Shown here one piece after another: positions 34,281-45,715 of a stretch of 64,000 bases of DNA. Position 1 is the stretch's first letter. Each line of letters begins with the position of its first letter. The notes below the pieces were generated by a model. The model worked only from the letters and a program-made list of their open reading frames with translations, did no database searches and was not told where the DNA came from. The DNA is from Ancylostoma caninum (Eukaryota; Nematoda; Chromadorea; Rhabditida; Ancylostomatidae), in contig JBAJFG010000029.1 of the NCBI GenBank assembly GCA_037903475.1, forward strand, positions 393,501 to 457,500, given 5' to 3'. The position numbers were made by a program, and so were the translations under genes.

Positions 34281-35155
34281 TGTGAGTCATATTTTCATTG
34301 ATACCCTGATTGATAGCTGGCTTCGCCCCGCCTTCGCCAATCCCCCCCCCCCCTTCCTTAAGTGGTGGTCCCCTCTGGTCCAGCCTGAGAGGGAAGATGG
34401 ACTGAGCCTCTGTGTAGGGGAGTGGAGAAACACTAGCTTACAGGAGGGGTACTTGATTTCCTTTGCTTATTACGTTTATATGGTTTTTTTTTCTCTTTGA
34501 AGTGTGAGGCGCTTCTTTCGAATCCCTTTTCAGCGACCGCTATAATGTAGCATGAGAGAGGATAGGAAAATCTACTTGTAAAGCGCCCTTTATTCAAGCT
34601 CATCTGTTTCATTATCCGTCAGTCAGTGATTGATGGTGGGTAGCGGTAGGTACCACGTTTTTCATTGGGACGCATCTCCAGTTTGAGCCCATCTGCGGTC
34701 TGTTGTTCCCTACTTGCCACTGCTTCACTGAGCCATTCTTCTACGCATTTTAACTCAAGATTTCCACCTATTTCCAAATTGTTGAAGAGGGTTTGAAAAT
34801 TTTTCTCATTGTGGGCTTTCAGGTTTGTCAGCATTCTTCTGCATAAACCGCTGGTCTGATCATAAATTATGATTGAAAAACTTAATGAAACGAACGTGAT
34901 AATCTAGTATTTGAAGCAAAACGATCAAGACATAGATTTCTTAACGTGGGAGTGTTTTCCGTGCCGCTTTACTCTCAATGTTGACCCAACGAGACGTTTG
35001 AGATGTTGGTCGCGCATTCCATATCCATTTTGTACCTTAACATTACTTTTTAGAATTACATTAGGTGAGAGGTTATGGTATTTGTCGCTAACAACAGTGA
35101 TCTCCTGGAGCACTAGTTGTTACTTTTAATAGTTTCCCTATTGTCATTTCTTTAG
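34281..35155. other. Unassigned, upstream of the UBX exon
   Basis: A minus-strand frame (34619-34834) has a protein-like composition (CVEEWLSEAVASREQQTADG) but no recognisable domain or splice context. 35130-35155 is the pyrimidine-rich acceptor of the next exon. Confidence 0.4.
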
Positions 35156-35257
35156 GTGTCGCCCGACGGTACTCCGTGCATGATACGAATTCGTCTACCA
35201 CTTGGGGATGGTGGACGCGTAGAAACTGTTCGTCTCAATTTGCAGACAAAGCTTTCG
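35156..35257 (+). CDS. UBX-domain protein gene, exon with UBX N-terminal half
   Basis: Bounded by CATTTCTTTAG and GTAAGT, 102 bases, 34 codons, phase 0 at both ends. It encodes SPDGTPCMIRIRLPLGDGG then RVETVRLNLQTKLS, which matches the first two strands of a UBX domain (consensus C-x-I-x-I-R-L-P-DG...). The rest of the domain is found 17.8 kb downstream in the same strand and phase. UBX proteins bind the N-domain of the p97/VCP/CDC-48 ATPase as substrate adaptors. I cannot tell which family member this is; upstream exons are not identified. Confidence 0.82.
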
Positions 35258-35459
35258 GTAAGTTCCACAACTATGTTACCTTCATCTCTACTCATAGAAA
35301 ATGCCGAGTTTCAAGATATGATCTCCAAATTTCGCCCAAAAACGCAGTATGTCACCTCAGAATCGTTTTCAATATTTCCATACGAGAAGCATTTTCGGAG
35401 GGCAGGGGTTTCAGTGGGATACATCATTGAGAAAATTTTTGTAAGGAAGCGATAGATGG

Positions 35460-38369
35460 CAGTGGTCGGATTCATCACCTGCACAGCCTTGTAGCAAATG
35501 TCTCAGTGGGCATGTCGAATTCTCCACAAAAAGGGAAAGACTCCGAATCTTGCGGACAGCCTACCGGACATGCCTCAGTTGTGTCCTGGGCTGGGATTCT
35601 TGAGGCGTCAACCACGCCAACCAGTGATGGTTATAACTGGTTATCCTACAGGCTGCGTTACGTTAAGGAACGTGAGACGTGAAATCTGGTTCGCTGACCT
35701 GCTTTTACTTCGTTGTGCGTTCATGAATCCCAGCCGGAATGAATTCCATCTTTGCCATTGATTGTAGAGCCTTCCACTTCCCACTGAGTTACCTTTAGCC
35801 GTAACCATAAGGGAAGGTTTTTGGATTAAATAGAACACTCCATCGGATATATTGACATCTCACGTGATTGAAGATTTGTTCTTATTTTTTTGAACCGGAT
35901 GAGGATATATTCTTCTCGCGCAGTTTTTTAAATTCTTCTAGCGCCCCTACGGGACGCTAGAAAGTGTGGATGTGGCAGTCACTTGAGGTTCATGTTAAAT
36001 ATACTGGGTGCGAGAATGAGTTCGCGTGCCTTTCCTGAATCTGTGCTTTCTACCTTCTTTCCATAAATTTTATGGAGAGTATTTATACAGTTCCAAATCT
36101 CTTTCCTTACCCACTCTTCACGTGGGAAAATCAATTTGATCAAGCATTATAGGTCAGAAAAAAAGCGTCCACTTGACAGGAAACCGTATCTTTACACCTT
36201 CTTCTTAATATTTTTATCCTGAAATAAAAGTGGCCAAATTTGCTCGACATATCTGCGGCTCATGCGTATAGGATGCCACCTCAGAAAGAACCACTCAGTA
36301 ATGCTCTTCCGGATTCAGCAACCACGTCATTGACTTCCATTACTCTCAAGCTTCTGCCATGGAGAATTTCTTTCAGTGATCGGGTGCAACAACTATTTCA
36401 CAGATATGAGCGTTATTAGACAGTGCGCAGGGCTATATTAAATGCAAAAGCTCAGAATTTCTGAACAGATTACGAACTAATGCTGAGCGCACATCCGCTA
36501 CTTTCCGTAAACACGCCGACACAACTTTCTTCAACGTGCGTAGTAGATTGGTCTAGTCTTCTTTACTCAATTGCACATGTTATAACTTGAAGCAGATGCA
36601 GCCAACAAGCATACCGCAATAATAACATCAGCTTCTACCCTATACGAGATTTTCAAAGCTTTGCGTTTCCTCGTGCCAATCAAGGGAACATCAAAATTAA
36701 ACCAGAAATCAAAAACAACAGAAAAACGGAAAATCCCGCACATCTCCAAACCCAGTTCAAGAATGATGTTAGCTGTAGTACTACGGATCTCTGCAAGGAA
36801 ATCATTAGTGCTATACCAGCAAATCACTAAATAATTCTCTACTTTCCAAAACAGTGCACCAGCCAATTTCGAGTACATTAGCTCTAGCAACCTTACTGAT
36901 ATGCACAATTTTTTTACATAGCTCATTTCTTGAAAGTAGTAAACACTTCACTCGATTTCTGTACGAACCGTACTGACAAGGATTATTTATACGTGTTCAC
37001 ATCCCATCCCAGGCTCGTCCTCCATTACACTAATTCCGCAAATTCCACTTCTGTTGTTCACCAACACCACTATACAAACCCGAAATCCACAGTCTAACCT
37101 TACCCGCCGCTCTGTCGCTGCAGCAGTTAAACACCGAAAGCCGACTCCAGGAAAATTCTTATCCACGCAATTGTTCTAATTCAAGATATGATAAGAAAAA
37201 CGCATTAACCATCGAGGCCGTTCAACTGTTATGGAAAACACGGAAAGACAAAGCTGTTGCATCTCTTGAGTAGACCTGATAGTGTTGTTCTCTTCAGAAG
37301 CCAGTATTTTATCACAATACGTCGCAGGTTCACCGTTTGATCAATCCAAACGCTCATGTAAGCATAGGCGCATCACAGAAGGCAATCAATACTCTCTAAA
37401 TTTTTCTCCTCAAAAGAAAGTGTTCGCTCCACCTTGCTTGAGCTTGGTTCCTCACTCCGGCTACAAATTTTACCTGTGCGTCCAAATCATTCGAAGTCTT
37501 CAAATCCTAAGATCACCCCTCCTGCTAATAATCAAACATTCAACGGTGATATGAGGAGTTCACTACAGTCAAGTCAAAACAAGGACTTCAAATGACAGTG
37601 TCACTGGCCAGTTTGACATGCGACTATTGATCAAGTTGTAAACTGCCATCTGAATCCATCTGGCTCCTTTGAAAGAATCTTTTCTATGCAATTGAACGCG
37701 ATGCATAAGAACATCTCCACCTCTCGCATCCGGAGTGAACCTCTGCACTGAGCGATGTATGTCTTTCCTCATATTACCTTGGAACCCCTCGTGGCTATTC
37801 CGTAACCAGTAGGATTATTGTTACCTCCCATATCGCAAGTCAAGAATATTTAACGCCATTCTGTTCATCCAAAACAAGGCACACAACCCCTCACGCACTT
37901 TTCGGAATCATCTTAGATCCGCCATTGAAGCTTTAAAACGCCTTTGAGATGCCAAATTGTTCCATGCATTCCAGCTCTTTTGTTAGTGGTCAAACATAGC
38001 ATCATTTAGTAGAGCAACAGTGAGTTTCTCTTTCATACGACACATGATTCACGTTCCGCTTCAAGCAGCTTCTAGTGATTTCAGTATGTCCTGCGCCACC
38101 ATGTTGCTCTCATCTCAGTAGATCCAGCCCGTGAGCATCTCATGCAATGCGGGTTCCCCTTCCGACCGTCTCAGCTCCGAAAACCACCTCCTCGATGCCG
38201 CACGGCGGGATCACTATCATCTCCACGTAATGGTGAATATGGCTCCTGGCTTGGCTTGGAACAACCCTCGCGTAGGTGCATTCTGGGGGCTTGCAGCAGC
38301 AGGAGGGAGGAATAAGTTCATAAGCTTCTGTTGCTCCTTCTCTCCCTATCTCTTCGGAATCCCCATGAG
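35460..38369. other. Unassigned part of the intron
   Basis: No recognisable element. A small GC hairpin (TAGCGCCCC...GGGACGCTA) lies at about 35938-35960. A minus-strand 119-codon frame (36567-36926) has no recognisable domain. Confidence 0.4.
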
Positions 38370-39080
38370 AAAAGAATTCCCTCCCTGAAGTTGTTATGAG
38401 ACACGGGTTCCCTGCGGCCTTCTAAACCCAGAGCAACCCCTCCTCAAAATCCCCAAGCGACGCGGGTTCCCTCCAAGCTCCTCAACTCGGAGGATTCCCT
38501 CCCTGAAGTTGTTATGAGACACGGGTTCCCTGCGACCTTCTCAACCCAGAGCAACCCCTCCTCAAAATCCCCAAGCGACGTGGGTTCCCTCCAAGCTCCT
38601 CAACTCGGAGGATTCCCTCCCTGAAGTTGTTATGAGACACGGGTTCCCTGCGGCCTTCTCAACCCAGAGCAACCCCTCCTCAAAATCCCCAAGCGACGCG
38701 GGATTCCTCCAAGCTATACAAATCATAGGATCCGCTTCTTGAAGTAATTATTAGGCGCGGATTCCCTACGGCCTTCTCAACTCCGAGGAACCCTCCCCCC
38801 CCCCCTCAAAATCCCCATGCGACGTGGGTTCCTCACGAGCTCCTCAACTCGGAGGATCCCGTCCTTAAAGCAGTTATTACGCGCGAGTTCTCTTCGAACT
38901 TCCCAACTCATAAGATCCCCTCCTCAAAATCCCCAAGCGGGTTCCCTCCGCGATCCTCAAATCCGAGGAACACTCCCCCCTCAAAATCCCCATGCGACGT
39001 GGGTCCCCCCCCCGAGCTTCTCAACTCGGAGTCCCTCCCTCTCAAAATCCCCAAGCGACGTGGGTTCCCAATTCAGTGGC
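38370..39080. repeat. GC-rich minisatellite, ~119-bp period
   Basis: Units starting near 38381, 38500 and 38619 are almost identical (CTGAAGTTGTTATGAGACAC, then GGTTCCCTGCG, then AATCCCCAAGCGACG). More diverged units continue to about 39080 with shorter sub-periods. Confidence 0.88.
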
Positions 39081-39702
39081 CCACCTCTGTACCACGCTGG
39101 AAGTCACATTCGGTTAGATCATGATCACTCTCTCTGATAACTTCTACACCTTGCCCAACTCACGCAGGTGATCGGTGATGGTGGCAAAGTGACCTTTCAC
39201 GCATAGTTTGCCGTGGATCTGAATCTACCAGCTGCTGTAATCGCCCATCGTCGACCCCGGACGGGCGTCTCGATTAGGTTGAAGTCTCCGACATGAATGC
39301 GTCTGAACCAGTTTTGTGCAGCGCATTCGGCCACTATACCGTCCCCCAAATACAGCGTTAGTACTGGATGGATTCATCAAATTTGAAGCTGTACACTAAA
39401 AGGCCGCAAATGTACTGTTTTGAAAGTTCCATATTCCTGAAAGGGATTGTATAGGAGTTTGCAGGTAATGATAATAATAAACTCGCACATACCTGACTTT
39501 CTTATATATACAAAAAGATAGGTTGTTGCAAGGCAGCGTGTGGTTAAAAAAAAGCACACTTTCAAAGCTGCGAAAACTTTCCCGACAACCTAACAATTGT
39601 GTGGATATCTACGCTGCTGCTGTATCACTTGAACCTGCTCTTTGCTGAAATTTCGCTGGTGCGGTGGGGTGGGGGGGGGGAGGAGTTGAAATGGAAAACA
39701 CG
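39081..39702. other. Unassigned, with a mariner-type end
   Basis: GAAAACTTTCCCGACAACCT (39567-39591) resembles a mariner terminal repeat in reverse, and AGGTTGTTGC lies at 39522. Possibly a small MITE or solo end. Confidence 0.4.
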
Positions 39703-40033
39703 TATCTTACTCCAAATAAAGCGCAGACCCCCATCGCCGCGCGAGAGATGACAGGTCACGCTGTCATTGATCCACTCGCCTCGCCCCCCCCCCCCCTCTT
39801 TTGCCCGCCGCCACGGGCTCAATGGTGAAAGTTGACACGCCCATGGTATATGTATGTGTACAACATGGAAATCTTCAATTAGGACATCTAATTTGCAAAT
39901 TTTTTTTTGAAAACGGAATATATTGGATCTTTAAAGCAGAACTAGCTGCCGTACCCGGCTTCGCTCGGGTGTTTTACTACCTTGGCTACATCACACTGCT
40001 GAGGCCAATTACTACCACCGATAAATTCATTAA

Positions 40034-40982
40034 TGGTGTACTCAGAGTTTTGCCGCCGAGCGAGTTCTCGCCGGGCGGCAAGCGGTGGGCGGGGCGAGGC
40101 TTTGCCGCTCAGCGACATCTGACCTACTCAGAGTTGTGCGAGGGCGCGGCGATCAGCAATGGAGCTCGCCGGACATTTGGACAAACGAGCCAAAACAAAT
40201 CTTAACCGAAATTCATACGACACAGAGAAATAAAAATGGTATGATATAGCTAAAATGTCGGAAGAAAAAAGCAAGCTAAACTCCAAAAGAAAAAAGCAAG
40301 CTAAACTAAGCACCTTAACTCATCTCAGAAAGATGCACAATCTGCGCTTCGAAGAAAGCGGCGCGCGGTGGTTTTTTTTTCATGAGTGAGGCTAGTTCTT
40401 CTGAGGGAGAACTTCAAATTCCTCCGGATATAGACATGTGAACTGATGAAAGCTTCTTGGACTGAGGCTGCACAGATACGAGTCGAATATCCTGAACCTA
40501 TTGTCGAGGTAGGGGACATGAGCTTCATTAACATAGTCCCTAGTGTATCCGGCTACCAGTTCCAGAAGGCATTCTAGAAGTAGCTGCGCTACATCATCGT
40601 CATCCATGACGATCCTACCTTAAACACAACAAACACTACAAACTACAATAAAAACACACTTGAAAAGTTGCAGCTCACGAGAAACTAAACGCGAAAAAAC
40701 GCCAAATGAGAACCACTATACATACATCACTGTGTAGTTTGTATGAAAAATTTGCAGAAAAACAGAGATGAATGTTCTGGGCGAGTTTTGCCGCGCGCGA
40801 CAAAAATGGTCCGGGGCATTCCTTGTCGCCGGTCGCTGGGCGAGCTCGCGGCGAGCTCGCCACGGCAAAATGCTCTGAGTGACCCCCCTAGCGAGTTTTG
40901 CCGCGGCGAGCTCGCGCTGCTTAGCAGCCCGGTATGTTAAAACATGGGCGACTCGCCCGGCGGCAAAACTCTGAGTACACCT
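40034..40982. mobile_element. PIF/Harbinger-type element inside the Helitron
   Basis: Inverted ends GGTGTACTCAGAGTTTTGCC (40035) and the complement ending at 40981, with TAA on both sides (40031-40033, 40983-40985), the 3-bp duplication typical of PIF/Harbinger. Length 949 bases, far short of an autonomous element, with GC-rich subterminal repeats (GCGAGCTCGC). Confidence 0.82.
40392..40607 (-). pseudogene. N-terminal fragment of a Harbinger-like transposase
   Basis: 71 codons starting MDDDDVAQLLLECLLELVAG and including VPYLDNRFRIFDSYLCSLSP. An acidic start then an aromatic 'RF-R-FD' segment is like the leader of nematode PIF/Harbinger transposases. No DDE domain remains, so this is probably the remnant left by the internal deletion that created the element. 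The family call rests mainly on the ends. Confidence 0.5.
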
Positions 40983-42077
40983 TAAAACACTAAAATCTCC
41001 ATAATTTTGGTGATCAGCATGTTAGCGAAGCCCAAGTGACCCTTCCCCATCGACTTTTGGGCGAAAAGTAAGCAAAGCTATGTCGGTGATATTGAATCGA
41101 TGCATTCAAACAAAGTGGTTGTCATATTCATATTCAGCTTATCGAGGAACGCCAGGAGACATGTCTTCACCGCTCCATTGAGCAACGGAACCAAAAATCG
41201 ATAATCAATAAATCAATATTTTGTGCAAAATGGTTATCATATTTATATTCAGCGTATTGAGAAACCCCAAGAGACATGTCTTTGTCCGTGCCCGAGCGAA
41301 AATGGAAAAAATCGATAAAATCAATAAACCAATATCTCGTGCAGAGTGGTTGTCATATTAGTATTCAGCGTATTTAGGAACCCCAGAAGACATGTCCCCA
41401 CCGACCCCTGGGCAAAAATAACGAAAAATCAATAAAATCGATGTAGTCGATAAATCAATCGATAGTCCTAGGTGCAAAGTAGCCTATAACCTCCGCCGGC
41501 CCGCGTAGGACATGTATGCAAAATTTGATCCGGATCGGTTCACCCTCCGCGATTTCTATTCGTTACATACATACACACATACAACTACAAACACATACAT
41601 ACAAACTTTGACTTTTATATATACAGATGGGAGAACCACTGATGAAGCGAGTGTGATTTCGCAATCGGAGCCGTGAATCATCCAAATACAGCAGAGTTGT
41701 GCGGAAATTTTCGTTGCACTCCTTCTAAAGCATTAAGTAGTAATAGCAATTAGAAATTAATGGTCAGGGGAACAAATGGTGCACTCCATGAGCTTAATAT
41801 TGTGCTTACAAAATAGGAATAGAACGTTTACGCAGTTTATTCTAGTTAAAAGCTAATTGTGCCCGAACCATAACAATTTCGACTTTCAACGCTATCCCAA
41901 ATGAAAACGACTTAACCACGTGAGGATCTGTGTTGCTACTCATACAAAGGACCATGTGGAAGCTCTTTATATTGAACATAATAAGATTTAACCTCCAAAC
42001 CATTTAGGAGAGACGCAGCTTCGCAGAAAATCACTGTCATCCGCGAGGCGCGGCGAAGCTGCGCTTCGTGTGGACCG

Positions 42078-43863
42078 CGAAGCGGCGCTCTGGCTCGGGG
42101 TTCTTTTTTTTTTCAGACTTTACCTAGCGCGGAGGTAACGTTGCACACGGGTCCGAGTCAGAGCACCGCTAACCGGCGCTCTGGCTCGGGGTTCTTTTTT
42201 TCAGACTTTACCTAGCCCGGAGGCTCTGGCTCGGGGTTCTTTTTTTCAGACTTTCCCTAGCCCGGAGCTCTGGCTCGGGGTTCTTTTTTTCAGACTTTAC
42301 CTAGCCCGGAGGCTCTGGCTCGGGGTTCTTTTTTTCAGACTTTACCTAGCCCGGAGGTAACGTGGCACACGGGTCCGAGTCAGAGCGCCGCGAACCGGCG
42401 CTCTGGCTCGGGGTTCTTTTTTTCAGACTTTACCTAGCCCGGAGGTAACTCGGGGTTCTTTTTTTCAGACTTTACCTAGCCCGGAGGTAACGTGGCACAC
42501 GGGTCCGAGTCAGAGCGCCGCGAACCGGCGCTTTGGCTCGGGGTTCTTTTTTTCAGACTTTACCTAGCCCGGAGGCTCTGGCTCGGGGTTCTTTTTTTCA
42601 GACTTTACCTAGCCCGGAGGTAACGTGGCACACGGGTCCGAGTCAGAGCGCCGCGAACCGGCGCTTTGGCTCGGGGTTCTTTTTTTCAGACTTTACCTAG
42701 CCCGGAGGTAACTAGGGGTTCTTTTTTTTCAGACTTTACCTAGCCCGGAGGCTCTGGCTCGGGGTTCTTTTTTTCAGACTTTCCCTAGCCCGGAGCTCTG
42801 GCTCGGGGTTCTTTTTTTCAGACTTTACCTAGCCCGGAGGCTCTGGCTCGGGGTTCTGTTTTTTCAGACTTTACCTAGCGCGGAGGCGGAGGCCCGGAGG
42901 TAACTAGGGGTTCTTTTTTGCAGACTTTACCTAGCCCGGAGGTAACGTGGCACACGGGTCCGAGTCAGAGCGCCGCGAACCGGCGCTCTGGCTTGGGGTT
43001 CTTTTTTTTCAGACTTTACCTAGCCCGGAGGCTCTGGCTCGGGGTTCTTTTTTTCAGACTTTACCTAGCCCGGAGGTAACGTGGCACACGGGTCCGAGTC
43101 AGTAGACTGGAGCTTGGCTCGGGGTTCTTTTTTTCAGACTTACCTAGCCCGGAGAACGTGGCACACGGGTCCGAGTCAGAGCGCCGCGAACTAGGGGTTC
43201 TTTACCTAGCCCGGAGGTAACTAGGGGTTCTTTTTTGCAGACTTTACCTAGCCCGGAGGTAACGTGGCACACGGGTCCGAGTCAGAGCGCCGCGAACCGG
43301 CGCTCTGGCTCGGGGTTCTTTTTTTTTCAGGCTTTACCTAGCCCGGAGGTAACTAGGGGTTCTTTTTTGCAGACTTTACCTAGCCCGGAGGTAACGTGGC
43401 ACACGGGTCCGAGTCAGAGCGCCGCGAACCGGCGCTCTGGCTCGGGGTTCTTTTTTTTCAGACTTTACCTAGCCCGGAGGCTCTGGCTCGGGGTTCTTTT
43501 TTTCAGACTTTACCTAGCCCGGAGGTAACGTGGCACACGGGTCCGAGTCAGAGCGCCGCGAACCGGCGCTTTGGCTCGGGGTTCTTTTTTTCAGACTTTA
43601 CCTAGCCCGGAGGTAACTAGGGGTTCTTTTTTGCAGACTTTACCTAGCCCGGAGGTAACGTGGCACACGGGTCCGAGTCAGAGCGCCGCGAACCGGCGCT
43701 CTGGCTCGGGGTTCTTTTTTTTCAGACTTTACCTAGCCCGGAGGCTCTGGCTCGGGGTTCTTTTTTTCAGACTTTACCTAGCCCGGAGGTAACGTTGCAC
43801 ACGGGTCCGAGTCAGAGCGCCGCTAAGCGGCGCTCTGGTTCGGTGTTCTTCTTTTTCAGACTA
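42078..43863. repeat. 1.8-kb satellite grown from the X tail
   Basis: Tandem units of two kinds: a long one of about 88-90 bases (TTTACCTAGCCCGGAGGTAA, CGTGGCACACGGGTCCGAGT, then GGCGCTCTGGCTCGGGGTTC plus a T-run) and a short one of about 45 bases lacking the middle part. In the other X copy (63150-63235) the same sequence occurs once. Each long unit contains a strong hairpin (CAGAGCGCCG / CGGCGCTCTG). Open frames across it (SPEVTWHTGPSQSAANRR) are artefacts. Confidence 0.95.
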
Positions 43864-44795
43864 TAGTATGTACATTGCACCGCATTAGGAGGGTTGTAGC
43901 TGTTTTACGGTGAAGGCTTCTCCTCAAAGAATGTTCCCATATTTAGCGTGAATTTTTTACATGCTCTTTTTATGGCTATCGACATGATTTTGCAAGGCAT
44001 TGTCAGCCTAATTAGCGTTTTTGTCCAAGTTCGTGCAGTCTGGACCCGTACTACTATTAATTAGGAAAGAAAGCGTCATAATTGGTTCTTTCCTCACTCG
44101 CTTTTCTTTTCTTTTAAAAGTTGCTCAATTTTATTATCTTGTGTGCGTGGATAATAAAATTGAGTGAGCTGGCAGAGCGCCGTGCCACAGAAGTGGAGGA
44201 TGTGAATTTATTTATCTTTACTTATAAATAGACTTTTGGTGTTCCTTATACAAAAAAAAAACCTTATTCCATGGCGAACGAATTCAGGTAAACCGGTTAA
44301 AATAACTGAAAACACTTTAATGGGAAACACGAACAAACTGACAAACAACATTTTTGAACCAAAACTTGTCACTGGTTGCTCCTCCAACCATAACAATGCC
44401 CTCTCTGGACTGCAAACACTAATCGGGTCCACTAGGCTAACTGCTTACGGAGCTTGCACCACTGAGACAAAGATAATGCCGAACAGGAACTTCAACGACC
44501 TCTATGTATTGTCCATGACCAAGATAACCAGGATATGAGACTGACTAGGGCGAGGCTCACTTTTGAGCGATGGAAAGGGAGGAAGGACACCAAGGCAAAA
44601 GGTCTGAATTCCATGCGTAATTCGGCGGGTGAAACTCATCACTTTCGGTTCCCCCTGCACATCACTTCCAAGGTGCCTGGACATGGAAAGATACGAATAA
44701 CTGTGAGAGGATCCTTAGGACTTCGAATGTAATGAGCAAGACAAAGCAGAAAGCGAATAACTTCCATGTATCTTTTTCTCTGAACCTGGGCATGA
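43864..44795. other. Unassigned part of the intron
   Basis: Short + strand frames (44236-44538, 44535-44732) are not recognisable; they may be decayed element sequence. Confidence 0.4.
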
Positions 44796-44857
44796 CTTGT
44801 TGAAGATTTCTATTGCTGCTGTGCGGTTGTTAGGTGGTAACCCTTTATTGTTAGCCT

Positions 44858-44885
44858 GACGTTTCGACAGGATCGTCTTCTTCAG
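44858..44885 (-). ncRNA. Hammerhead-like motif, left arm
   Basis: Minus strand CTGAAGA, one extra A, stem GACG/TGTC, GAAAC, GTC. Same layout, including the extra base, as at 20262-20289. Confidence 0.5.
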
Positions 44886-45205
44886 AGGCCTAAAAGAGGC
44901 TCGTGGTTCGTTATTTGTGATCGAGACCGTCAAACGTAGTCCATACCAGTGATTTCTTGCCTTACATATCATTATGCGAACTGTAGACTGTACATAATAT
45001 GTGGACACCCAAGTATTGTTCACTTGTCCGCAACGACAGTCAGCTGCGGACTTTCCGCAATAACGGTTGGAAACGGGTTGGTTTATCCTTCGTCTTGGGG
45101 TCTTTTTGAGCAGCAAGCTTGGAGTAACGTCGAAACTGGCAGGGTTGGTGGAGACGTTTGACGGTCTCGGTCACAAATAACGAACCGCGAGCCACTTTTA
45201 GACCT

Positions 45206-45233
45206 CTGAAGAAGACGATCCTGTCGAAACGTC
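45206..45233 (+). ncRNA. Hammerhead-like motif, right arm
   Basis: Plus strand CTGAAGA, A, GACGATCCTGTC, GAAAC, GTC: the mirror of 44858-44885. Confidence 0.5.
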
Positions 45234-45300
45234 AGGCCAACAATAAACGTTACCACCTAACAACCTGGTTGGCACAGCAGCAATAGAAATCTTCAACAAG

Positions 45301-45713
45301 CAGAAAGCGAAGTAAGAACTTTCGCCAAACGAGCTAGCCGAGAGGAGCCGGAATGAAGTTGGAGAGGAGAGAACATTCAAACTGTCATCAACAAGAGTTC
45401 CAAAGACAAGAATGCACGCAGCAAAGGCGAAAGTGAAGACGACGTGGAACATTGGGAGACAACTGGACACAGCATGCTGAAAAAAGACAGAATAATCATA
45501 AGTGGCTTCCTCAGATCGAAATATGTGAAAGATCTATTTCCCTCAATCTCAGTTTGAATGTGGCACTGTTAGTGGATGTCAACATGTCATGTGAGAGAAG
45601 GAGAAACCACCTTGCAAGTCTATAGAACAATATGTGATAAAGTTTTATGAATCGCTTTCTGTTCATGTGAGGGTAATGTAAGTTAAAGCCACAAGATCAC
45701 GAACCACTCTGTC
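45301..45713. other. Unassigned part of the intron
   Basis: No supported feature. Confidence 0.4.
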
Positions 45714-45715
45714 TA

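Larger units (their letters stand above)
39942..41627 (-). mobile_element. Non-autonomous Helitron inside X copy 1
   Basis: On the minus strand it runs TCTGTATATATAAAAGTC ... CTAG between A 39941 and T 41628. The second X copy has the empty site at 60087/60088, proving these ends. It carries the usual 100-base units and an ACAT-type microsatellite. Another element (40034-40982) sits inside it. Confidence 0.93.
39703..42077 (+). mobile_element. Repeat X, copy 1 (contains a Helitron)
   Basis: Shares its full course with 59898-63235 once the Helitron here (39942-41627) and the hAT and Helitron there are removed: GACAGGTCACGCTGTCATTG, TATATGTATGTGTACAACAT, GCACTCCATGAGCTTAA, TTGAACATAATAAGATTTAA, AGAAAATCACTGTCATCCGC. 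No coding capacity; termini and class unknown. It runs directly into the satellite at 42078. Confidence 0.85.
44796..45300. repeat. Inverted pair of Penelope-type terminal repeats
   Basis: Arms 44796-44943 and 45155-45300 are about 145-base inverted repeats (CTTGTTGAAGATTTCTATTG ... GAGACCGTCAAACG). Each carries a hammerhead-like core. The ~210-base spacer has no recognised domain. It looks like two terminal repeats of a Penelope-like element left head to head. Confidence 0.75.

Noticed and set aside
36567..36926. 119-codon minus-strand frame
   Set aside because: Hydrophobic and Cys-rich by chance in AT-rich DNA. No domain, splice sites or repeat relation.
42078..43863. Repeated frames SPEVTWHTGPSQSAANRR in the satellite
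   Set aside because: Products of the tandem array. Frames change with unit type, and no codon-level constraint is visible.
38370..43863. Possible CRISPR-like arrays
   Set aside because: Units are contiguous, without unique spacers, and the genome is eukaryotic. They are mini- and satellite repeats.
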